From an uncultured Spartobacteria bacterium (lineage in GTDB: Bacteria > Verrucomicrobiota > Verrucomicrobiia > Chthoniobacterales > Chthoniobacteraceae), in assembly GCA_903933715.1 (NCBI GenBank), contig CAIZLD010000019.1, positions 1 to 64,000 on the forward strand: a stretch of DNA of 64,000 bases, given 5' to 3'. Each line of letters begins with the position of its first letter. The first letter of the stretch is position 1. Shown here piece by piece: positions 8,399-16,038 of the stretch. The notes under the pieces were generated by a model. That model ran no database searches, was not told the origin of the DNA, and worked only from the letters and a program-made list of their open reading frames with translations. The translations under genes were made by a program, and so were the position numbers.

Positions 8399-11300
8399 TT
8401 AGAAGAACGTGATTTGCACCCCTCCAAATAGATTATGGGATGTATAATTCGATCGGCCCAGTTCGGTGGAATAGTAGCCATAGAGCGCCACCTCCGGCGT
8501 AAACTGCACCGTGATCCCCGCATCAATGAGTGCGCTGTCGCGCCCGATGCCCGGTCCATTGACCGTGAACGAGTTTCCCTCGGCAAAGCTGGCGGTGATT
8601 TCCCCGTGGCGATACAGATACTCATGCTGCCATTGGGCGCGCAGTTCAGGGGCAACGATCACGTTGCAAAAACCAAAGGCGTACGAAAGCTGCATCCCCG
8701 CCGTCGATCTTAATGAATCTTCGCTTTGATCTTTGAGCCTCAGCGGCGCAAGCGAACCGGTTTCATCAAAGTCACGCAACTCCACCCACGTATAGCGAAG
8801 AGAGGAAATCGGGCCGAGGCTCCACCCGCCGCTCCGATAGGTGTAGCCGGTGCCCAGCAACGCGTTGAAGTCGTTGCCGTCGGTATTGCCGCGCGCGATG
8901 CCACCCAGCGTGTCGCGTCGAATATCATAGCTATTGAAACCTCCGCCCGCGACTCCATTGAGGAAAAAACCGTCCTTAAAAACAGTGCCATACATTCCCA
9001 CTTTGCCTCCATTGTTTTCCAGCGATCCCTCTCCCGACCATTTGGTATTCAGGTTGGTGTAACCTGCCGTCAGGCCGATCGCCGCGTTTTCCAACACTCG
9101 ATAGTCCGCACCCAATGTGAGGCCGCCGGTATTGAAGCTGCTTCGGATGGCGTTCCCCGTGCGGCTCTCTCCCACAAACTCTCCCGAGCCGTTGATGAAA
9201 AATCCCCATCTCGGGTCGAGCGGAGCGGGCGCAAGCTCCGCTCCGTCTTTGCCAATCGGCCGGGTATCTTTCGGCTCCGCAACCCAAAGAGTGCCGTTGG
9301 GATCTCTGAGGGAAAGCCCGCCGGTGCTGAAACCGGTGATCCCGTTTCGGATCTCCTGCATCCGGCGTTCCAAATTTTCGGCCTGAATATTGGAAGTCGC
9401 GATGCCCGCATCGTAAACCACGGTGTATTCCACGGGAACAATCCGACGCAAAGCGGAAGAGATGGAGTCGGTGGAAATGGAATCGAGAACGTCAATCAAA
9501 TCGGAAACGCTCGCGCGATAGATCAGGGGATCAACCGCTTCGGCCAAAGCCAGCTCGTTGGGAGTCAACCCCGGTAATGAAGCAAATTGAGCTTGTTGAG
9601 TTTCCACAACCACCGCATTCGGTTCGTAAGCGATCCCCAAACTCAACATCGTGTTGGCAAATTTTGGACTTTGAAGATTCGTGAACTTTCCGGTGATTCC
9701 GTTGGCCGCGCTTAAGATGGTGAAACGGTCTCCACGGGTTGGAACGTAGCCGTTAAGCCAGGTCAGGCTGAGTGTTCCGTCAAGGTTGCCCTTCCCCCCG
9801 ACGACTAGTTGATCATAGAGGTTCCTGGAAGCGATCTCGATGGCGAGCGTTCCGTTCGCGGCCTGTGTATAGTTACCCTGGATTGTCAGTTTTCCCGGAG
9901 AATTTCCGGGCTGAACTGTCCCATTGTTGACAAGATTTCCCCCGATTTTTCCAGAACCTTGCAAAATCCCGCCATTTTGGATGAGCGCGGACCCGGCAAT
10001 CAACCCGTTCACGATCAATCTCCCCGCATTGATCGTGGTTGTGCCCGTGGACGCGTTCCGGCCCTCGATCGTCCATGTCGTCTTGCTTTCCTTTACAATG
10101 TCACCCGTTCCTTGGATATCGCCGCTAAAAACGTGATCCATCCCATCGGCTCCACTCATGGTCAGCGTCGCGGAACCGAGGTTCACGCCCCCCCCGCCGC
10201 TGAGAGAAGCGATCGTCTGGTTATGGCTTTTTAGATCCAGCAACGCGTTTGGATCGATCGTTAGATTGCAACCGGCTGAAAATACATTCTCCTTGCCGGT
10301 TTCAAATGTTCCTGCGCCGATCGTAAAGGCAATCCCCGCGTCGCAGACGTTTCCGGTAAAGACCCAGACGCCGCCGCCGCTCTTGATGAAAGAGCCGGCA
10401 CCCTGGATGCTCCCGGAAAACCGGTCAATTCCGGAGACGAAGATCTCCAGTTCCCCGGCGCTGCCCCCAAGGTTCACGATGCCGCCGCCGTTGGGACCAT
10501 CCTTCAAAGTTCCCACCGATTGCCGGGTTCCGTTCACATCAAATGTACCCGCGTGGTCCAAAACGATATTCGTTCTTTGAACACTCTCCGGCCCGGAAAC
10601 CATGACGGGGGATTCTGAAATGTTCGCGAGGCCCGGGGCGACAAAGCCGACGCTCGCTTGAGAACCCGACCAGAGCGCCCGATCGCATGCGGTTCTCAAG
10701 GTTCCGTTGAGAATGACAGTGTCCCCGGAATAGGCATTAGAGCCTGATAGAATGGTCGTTCCGGAGCCGGATTGAACCAAGCCCCCCTCCCCCAAGATCA
10801 CCCCCGCCAATAGGATGGTGCCGGAGACCTTTGATTCAAGCAGTCCGTTTGGATTGAGAATGACATTGGAAAAAAACGATCCCCCCTCGGCCTGTTTCAA
10901 AGCCAGGATGGCGCCTGCATCCACGAGCACTTGAGATGACGGTGATAGGGAGCCTCCTCTTGAATCGCCTCCAATCTGCAAAACGCCATGGACCACAACC
11001 GTCTCGCCAGTGTAGCTGTTTTGGGCCGCAAGCACGGTGGTTCCGCTCCCGAACTGGATCAAGTGACCCGCGCCGCTAATCACCCCGGCAAGCGTGTTTA
11101 CGCCGGGTGCGTTTGCCACGACGACTCCGCTATTGACCACGGCATTCGAGAATGTCTCGCCGTGGGCCAGCATCACCCCGAGCGCCGCGCCAGGGGCGAC
11201 AAAAACAGTGCTCGACGAGTTGATCGAAGCGTTCGCCGTCATGCCGTCCCCGATTAACAATCCCCCCTGCCTCACTTCCGTAGAGCCGGTATACAGATGA

Positions 11301-12175
11301 TTGCCGGTGATATTCCACAATCCTGTTCCGGTTTTGATCACATTGCCTGAACCGGCAATGGTTCCCGTGAATGTCGTGCTCGTATTATTATTCCCTGTCG
11401 TCAATGTCGCCGCCCCGAGCATCACGATTCCGTGATCCGCCAAGGAACCTATCGATTGATCAAAGCCATCAAGGTTCAACAAGGCTCCTCCATAAACCGA
11501 AACGCGCGATTGATCCGGAATCGCGTGATCGATCCCGGTGATCAGTTGGCCCGCCGAAACCGTCGTGTTCCCGGCAAAATCGTTATGAGCCGAGAGCAAC
11601 ATCGAGCCATAACCGGCTTTCGTGAGGCCGATGGCTCCGCCAATCGTTCCGGAAACCGAAAGCGCCGCGCCTGTGTTCACCACGACCGCCGGTGAAGAAC
11701 CGGAGAGCATCAGGTTGCAGCTAATGGTCGCGGGTCCGGCTCCGCTGGCGATTGCGATTGCAGGCACATCAGACGGGCTGGTGATCATCAGCGTGTTGAT
11801 TCCTCCGATCGTTACCGCCTCCGGATCGATCACGCTCAAACTCCTGATCTGGATGTTGGCTCCAAGCACCGTGTTTTTTTTCGAACTGCCGGTGGCAGAA
11901 AATATGACATCACTGGGAGTCGCCGGAACCGCACCGATGATCATGGTCCCCGCGCTGTTACTCGTCCAATTACTGGTGCCGTTCGTAAAGGTGGACCAAA
12001 CATTATTGATTGTACCGCGCCAATACGCATCCGCAGCCATCGCGCTAGCGGGGATTCCGAAGCTCGCCAGAGCTCCGATCAAAATCAGATATCTGCGAGA
12101 GATCCTTACCTGGAATCTGAGTTTTCCAGTCTCGCTTTCCGCATTCTTTTTGAGGGGACAATTGCCGTTTTTCAT
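8399..12175 (-). CDS. Autotransporter outer-membrane beta-barrel protein with PATR repeats
   Basis: A 1258-residue type V secretion protein. An extended signal peptide (basic stretch, then YLILIGALASFGIPASAMA, cleavage near residue 47) leads to a Gly/Ser/Thr/Asn-rich passenger. The passenger contains many autotransporter-associated beta-strand repeats of the type 'G-x-LTKAGxGxMxLSxxNxFxGxTTVxxGxL', predicting a long right-handed beta-helix. The last about 280 residues (from GFFINGSGEFVGESRTGN) form the autotransporter barrel and end in ITFF, the aromatic C-terminus needed for outer-membrane insertion. The passenger's target is unknown; adhesion or a surface role is inferred only from family. 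The ATG at 12173-12175 has AAGGAAG seven bases upstream; longer in-frame starts lack this site and would bury the signal peptide. Confidence 0.9.
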   Translation of the reverse strand: MKNGNCPLKKNAESETGKLRFQVRISRRYLILIGALASFGIPASAMAADAYWRGTINNVWSTFTNGTSNWTSNSAGTMIIGAVPATPSDVIFSATGSSKKNTVLGANIQIRSLSVIDPEAVTIGGINTLMITSPSDVPAIAIASGAGPATISCNLMLSGSSPAVVVNTGAALSVSGTIGGAIGLTKAGYGSMLLSAHNDFAGNTTVSAGQLITGIDHAIPDQSRVSVYGGALLNLDGFDQSIGSLADHGIVMLGAATLTTGNNNTSTTFTGTIAGSGNVIKTGTGLWNITGNHLYTGSTEVRQGGLLIGDGMTANASINSSSTVFVAPGAALGVMLAHGETFSNAVVNSGVVVANAPGVNTLAGVISGAGHLIQFGSGTTVLAAQNSYTGETVVVHGVLQIGGDSRGGSLSPSSQVLVDAGAILALKQAEGGSFFSNVILNPNGLLESKVSGTILLAGVILGEGGLVQSGSGTTILSGSNAYSGDTVILNGTLRTACDRALWSGSQASVGFVAPGLANISESPVMVSGPESVQRTNIVLDHAGTFDVNGTRQSVGTLKDGPNGGGIVNLGGSAGELEIFVSGIDRFSGSIQGAGSFIKSGGGVWVFTGNVCDAGIAFTIGAGTFETGKENVFSAGCNLTIDPNALLDLKSHNQTIASLSGGGGVNLGSATLTMSGADGMDHVFSGDIQGTGDIVKESKTTWTIEGRNASTGTTTINAGRLIVNGLIAGSALIQNGGILQGSGKIGGNLVNNGTVQPGNSPGKLTIQGNYTQAANGTLAIEIASRNLYDQLVVGGKGNLDGTLSLTWLNGYVPTRGDRFTILSAANGITGKFTNLQSPKFANTMLSLGIAYEPNAVVVETQQAQFASLPGLTPNELALAEAVDPLIYRASVSDLIDVLDSISTDSISSALRRIVPVEYTVVYDAGIATSNIQAENLERRMQEIRNGITGFSTGGLSLRDPNGTLWVAEPKDTRPIGKDGAELAPAPLDPRWGFFINGSGEFVGESRTGNAIRSSFNTGGLTLGADYRVLENAAIGLTAGYTNLNTKWSGEGSLENNGGKVGMYGTVFKDGFFLNGVAGGGFNSYDIRRDTLGGIARGNTDGNDFNALLGTGYTYRSGGWSLGPISSLRYTWVELRDFDETGSLAPLRLKDQSEDSLRSTAGMQLSYAFGFCNVIVAPELRAQWQHEYLYRHGEITASFAEGNSFTVNGPGIGRDSALIDAGITVQFTPEVALYGYYSTELGRSNYTSHNLFGGVQITFF

Positions 12176-12234
12176 AGCTTCCTTGCATCTTTGGTCCAGT
12201 TGGTGACGGGATGATAGAAGCACCCACAAACACA

Positions 12235-12287
12235 TGGAATAACTATATGAGTTCCAAACTATGGAACGGTGCGTAATGGAATTTCCA
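12235..12287 (-). promoter_or_regulatory. Cluster of TGGAA/TTCCA half-sites upstream of the autotransporter gene
   Basis: Five copies of TGGAA or its complement lie within 53 bases: 12235-12239, 12252-12256, 12262-12266, 12277-12281 and 12283-12287. They make three overlapping inverted repeats, of which GTTCCA-AACTA-TGGAAC (12251-12267) is perfect. The cluster sits 60-112 bases upstream of the start codon, where an operator would lie. No regulator can be assigned. Confidence 0.45.
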
Positions 12288-12404
12288 AAAAAGGATTGCG
12301 AGATATCACTTGGCTCAGATGTAAGGAATACCTGAGCTCTCGCCGAATTCCCCGTGGCGATTACGGAAAAATCTTCCCTGCCCTGTTTAGCGCTCCCCAA
12401 TTCC

Positions 12405-13265
12405 TCAACCCTGCTGCTTCACGACGGCATCCAGTTCGATTTCGAAAAGGAGATCGCTGCGGCAGATATCGCCATGCATCCAGGTGAGCGGCATTTTGTC
12501 GAGCCCATGGCTGCCGAGATATTGAGTCAAAACCGGCGCTTTTCTGGCATCTTTAAAATAGGCGATGGCGCGCGTGATGTCGCACCAGTTCATCTGCCGG
12601 GATTTAAGAATGGCGCCCGCCGCTTCCATCGTAAGGTCGATCTGGGATTTGACATCGCCAACGTGCGCCGTATGACCGTCGAGATCGATGCTGGAGGTGC
12701 CGGAAAGATAGAGTTCGCGGCGGCCCGGGCGGACGACTTCCACCGCGCGGCTATATTCCTGAACCGGATGCTGCAATGGCGAAACGACCTCCTTGATGGT
12801 CGCGTTTTTGGGTTTGATGGCAAGCGCTCCGGCCACAATCGCAGCGTCGAATCGGTTGGCGATCCCGATATCGGTGCTGGCGGGGAAAAAACCCTCGAAG
12901 CTGCTGCGGGACTGCAAAAACTTAGTGCGCGCCTGATTAAATTCGCCATGCCAGCCGAGGATATGATCCAGGTAAAACCAGGTGCGAACGAGATGGCTGG
13001 AATCCATTTCCTCCATACGAAGCACGCGATCGATCGTCTCAAAAATGCTGGTGGTTTGTTCTCCGCGCGAGGCGGAAAGATCGGCGGGCACAACCTGTTC
13101 AAAAAAACAATACGTTGCGTCCTCGCATTCATGAACGGTTCCGAGGTTTCGCCCTCCGTAAATAAGAGCTCGGCCGCGAGCGCCCGCAAAAGTGCGATAG
13201 ACAACGTCGCGAACAATGGGGCGGGTGTCCGCAATTTTGGTGAGTTCCTTGAAGCAATGAAGCAT
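12405..13265 (-). CDS. RidA (YjgF/UK114) superfamily protein, chorismatase-like
   Basis: A 286-residue protein, about twice the length of a single RidA domain. The second half resembles RidA (LYLSGTSSIDLDGHTAHVGD, then VKSQIDLTMEAAGAIL). The first half carries VRTWFYLDHILGWHGEFNQA and FFPASTDIG, which resemble the RTW-x-Y, FN-x-AR and P-A-T-x-IG motifs I recall from FkbO/Hyg5-type chorismatases. RidA proteins deaminate reactive imines; chorismatases hydrolyse chorismate. Which applies here cannot be decided from motifs. The gene is divergent from the ResB/CcsA pair across a 164-base gap. Confidence 0.6.
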   Translation of the reverse strand: MLHCFKELTKIADTRPIVRDVVYRTFAGARGRALIYGGRNLGTVHECEDATYCFFEQVVPADLSASRGEQTTSIFETIDRVLRMEEMDSSHLVRTWFYLDHILGWHGEFNQARTKFLQSRSSFEGFFPASTDIGIANRFDAAIVAGALAIKPKNATIKEVVSPLQHPVQEYSRAVEVVRPGRRELYLSGTSSIDLDGHTAHVGDVKSQIDLTMEAAGAILKSRQMNWCDITRAIAYFKDARKAPVLTQYLGSHGLDKMPLTWMHGDICRSDLLFEIELDAVVKQQG

Positions 13266-13429
13266 AGGTGGGGCGAGGCGGTCCGGGGGAGAAATTCAAA
13301 AGAGCGCATTTCAATTTTAACCGGAATAAGCTCTCTCTCTCCAGTTTTCTTTTTGTATTAAGGCGATCTTCGGCTACCGTCTCTCGCCATCGTGCCCTCT
13401 GGAGAACGTGGGCCGCTTCTACTATTCCC

Positions 13430-14200
13430 ATGTGGCGCCGGTTTCTCGATTTCATCTCGTCGCTCAAGCTGACCCTCGCCTGCCTTTCGGCTGCGGCGGC
13501 GCTCGTTTTTCTGGGCACGTTGGCCCAGGTCCAGCTCGGCACGCACAAGGTGCAGATGCTGTATTTCCAAAGCTTTTTCGTTTGGTGGCCCTTGGAAACC
13601 GCTGATGGGTGGAGAATCCCGGTGTTTCCGGGGGGACATCTCCTGGGCGCGGTATTGCTGGTGAATTTGCTGGCCACCCAGTTCCGCCGGTTTCAGTGGA
13701 ACCTTCGCAATGCCGGGCTTCATTTGATCCACGGCGGCCTGATCCTGATGCTGGCGGGCGGATTGTTCACCGATCTTTTTTCGATCGAGAGCCAGATGCA
13801 ACTCGCAGCCGGGGAGACGAAGAACTATTCCGAAGGCACCCGCGATTTGCAACCGGTTCGCTATGTCAAACCTTACAGCATCACCCTGAAAAAATTCACA
13901 CATGAATGTTATCCCGGCACCGGCATTCCAAAAAACTTCGCCAGCCACATTACCTTGAATGATCCGGCGCATGCCGTGAGCCGCGACGTGGTGATCTCGA
14001 TGAACCGCCCGTTTCGCTATGCCGGAGATACCTATTACCAGGCCGGGTTTGGCCGGGACGGCACATCTTCCATTTTGCAGGTCGTCCGGAATCCGGGTTT
14101 TGCCGCGCCATATATCGCCTGCGGGATCATCACGCTCGGTTTGCTGGTTCAATTCTATTTCCGGTTTGCCGCCTGGATGCGGAAGGGGAGCGCAACATGA
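13430..14200 (+). CDS. ResB-like cytochrome c biogenesis protein
   Basis: A 256-residue membrane protein. It has the ResB N-terminus (FLDFISSLKLTLACLSAAAA, first membrane helix), further helices at about 60-80 and 85-110, a periplasmic beta-rich part with FRYAGDTYYQAGF and a last helix near the C-terminus. ResB works with CcsA to export and attach haem to apocytochromes c (system II). It is shorter than classical ResB (about 450-550 residues), as is common for the compact versions. Its stop overlaps the start of the CcsA gene by 4 bases. The ATG at 13430 begins the membrane protein proper. Confidence 0.8.
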   Translation: MWRRFLDFISSLKLTLACLSAAAALVFLGTLAQVQLGTHKVQMLYFQSFFVWWPLETADGWRIPVFPGGHLLGAVLLVNLLATQFRRFQWNLRNAGLHLIHGGLILMLAGGLFTDLFSIESQMQLAAGETKNYSEGTRDLQPVRYVKPYSITLKKFTHECYPGTGIPKNFASHITLNDPAHAVSRDVVISMNRPFRYAGDTYYQAGFGRDGTSSILQVVRNPGFAAPYIACGIITLGLLVQFYFRFAAWMRKGSAT

Positions 14201-16017
14201 AACGGCTGCTTCCAGGGTTGATCTTGCTCCTCGTCCTGACGTGGCTGGGATCGGCTTGGCGCATACCCGAGACCCCACCGGGAGAATTTAATTTTAAAAA
14301 ATTTGGCGATATCCCCGTGCTGGAAGCTGGGCGCACCAAACCGCTGGATACCGTGGCGCGCAACACATTAATGATCATCCGGGGAAGGCAAACGCTGCGC
14401 CTGGATCACGGCCAAACTCTGAGCGCCATTGATTGGCTGGCCAGGGTGGCCTTCGATCCCGCGCAAGCCAACCGATACGCCACTTTTGCCATTAGCAACC
14501 CGGAGGTGCTCGGCCTTTTTGGCTGGGAGCAGCGCGACCAGAGCTGTTTTAGTTATAATGAGCTGGAGCCGTTTCTAAAAAAGATCGACGAGCAGGGGCA
14601 ATTGGCTGAAGCGGTCCCACCCGCCCAACGCTCTCCGTTCCAAACGGCCGTCGTTAATCTGCGCAACACGCTGATGGTTTACCAGCAGCTCATGCACAGC
14701 TTGCGCCCCCGCGAGATGCAAAATTTCACAGCGGAAATCGGGGCTTATGAGAAGCTCATCCCTAGGGCGATGGCGGACCCGCTACAAAAAGTGAAACTCG
14801 GGATTTGCGAGAAATTTGTCCAAAATTATCGCGATTTCGCGGCAGCAAGTTCCATCCAGCCGGTTCCGCCGATGGATGCCGCTGACCGTCAACGGGGGGA
14901 TTGGCTCTCCATGGGAGAAAGCCTGGCCGGGGCGTTGGCCGATGGGCGGATCAGTCCGGTTACAAAGGCGTATGCTGCGATTGGGGATGCTTATCGCGCA
15001 AACCGGCCCGGCATTTTCAATCAGGAGGTCGCCCGCCTTTCATCGTTGATCGCGGTGGATGAACCGGCGGCAGTAAACCGAGCATCCTTCGAATTCCGGC
15101 TTAACCAAATCGCTCCTTTTTATCAAAGCATGGGGCTTTACGTGCTCGGGTTCCTGCTGGTTTGTGGATCATGGCTCGGGGGATCCCAGAGCCTGAATCG
15201 CTCGGCGGTTTATGTGATGCTCGTGGGCTTGGCGCTGCATACTTTCGGGCTGGCTGCGCGGATGGTTCTCCAAGGGCGGCCGCCCGTGACAAACCTTTAC
15301 TCGTCGGCGGTTTTCATCGGATGGGGAACGGTGGCGTTCGGCTTGATTCTGGAACGGCTCCACCGGGACGGCATTGCGATGGCTTGCTCTGCCATGATTG
15401 GGTTTGTGACATTGATCATTGCGCACCATCTGGCGGGCACCGGCGAGACACTCGAAATGCTCAGTGCGGTGCTCGACACTAATCTCTGGCTGGCGACCCA
15501 TGTGGTCACGATCACGATCGGCTATTCCGCGATGTTCCTGGCGGGCATGCTGGCCAATTTTTATGTCATTCGCGGCGTATTAACCCGCTCCTTCACTCCG
15601 AAATCCGCTCAATCCCTGGCAAGCATGACTTATGGGGTCATCTGTTTTGCCGCGTTATTCAGCTTCGTCGGAACGGTGCTCGGCGGCATCTGGGCTGACC
15701 AATCTTGGGGCCGTTTTTGGGGTTGGGACCCCAAGGAAAACGGGGCGCTCCTCATCGTGCTCTGGTGCGCGATCATCCTGCACGCCCGCCGGGGAGGTTA
15801 CATTCGCCAGCGCGGATTCATGATGCTCGCCCTGTTTGGTAATGTCGTCACGAGCTTTTCGTGGTTTGGGGTCAACATGCTTGGCGTCGGCCTCCATTCG
15901 TACAGTTTCATGGACAAGGCATTCCCTTGGCTGATACTATTTGCGGCAAGCCAATTGGCACTGATAGCTCTGGCCGCAATTCCGCTTAAGCATTGGCGAA
16001 GTTGCCCAACAGAATAG
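14197..16017 (+). CDS. ccsA: CcsA/CcmF-type cytochrome c assembly protein
   Basis: A 606-residue protein. The N-terminal about 310 residues hold one membrane anchor and a large extracytoplasmic region without a family I recognise. The C-terminal half is a multi-helix CcsA domain with the haem-binding tryptophan-rich (WWD) signature GIWADQSWGRFWGWDPKENG and conserved histidines (IIAHHLAG, LWLATHVV, GVGLHSYSF). It is the haem lyase partner of the upstream ResB protein, with a 4-base overlap. The long N-terminal extension could be a fused periplasmic part of ResB. Certainty is high for the CcsA domain and low for the extension. Confidence 0.85.
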   Translation: MKRLLPGLILLLVLTWLGSAWRIPETPPGEFNFKKFGDIPVLEAGRTKPLDTVARNTLMIIRGRQTLRLDHGQTLSAIDWLARVAFDPAQANRYATFAISNPEVLGLFGWEQRDQSCFSYNELEPFLKKIDEQGQLAEAVPPAQRSPFQTAVVNLRNTLMVYQQLMHSLRPREMQNFTAEIGAYEKLIPRAMADPLQKVKLGICEKFVQNYRDFAAASSIQPVPPMDAADRQRGDWLSMGESLAGALADGRISPVTKAYAAIGDAYRANRPGIFNQEVARLSSLIAVDEPAAVNRASFEFRLNQIAPFYQSMGLYVLGFLLVCGSWLGGSQSLNRSAVYVMLVGLALHTFGLAARMVLQGRPPVTNLYSSAVFIGWGTVAFGLILERLHRDGIAMACSAMIGFVTLIIAHHLAGTGETLEMLSAVLDTNLWLATHVVTITIGYSAMFLAGMLANFYVIRGVLTRSFTPKSAQSLASMTYGVICFAALFSFVGTVLGGIWADQSWGRFWGWDPKENGALLIVLWCAIILHARRGGYIRQRGFMMLALFGNVVTSFSWFGVNMLGVGLHSYSFMDKAFPWLILFAASQLALIALAAIPLKHWRSCPTE

Positions 16018-16038
16018 TCCACTTATTCCTTTTATTTC

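Noticed and set aside
8399..12175. Repeated segments in the autotransporter as a CRISPR or tandem DNA repeat
   Set aside because: Repeats are visible at the protein level (beta-strand units) but diverge at the DNA level and are not regularly spaced.
12354..13361. 335-residue plus-strand frame opposite the RidA-like gene
   Set aside because: The minus frame carries recognisable RidA motifs; the plus frame has none and would cover the promoter of the autotransporter.
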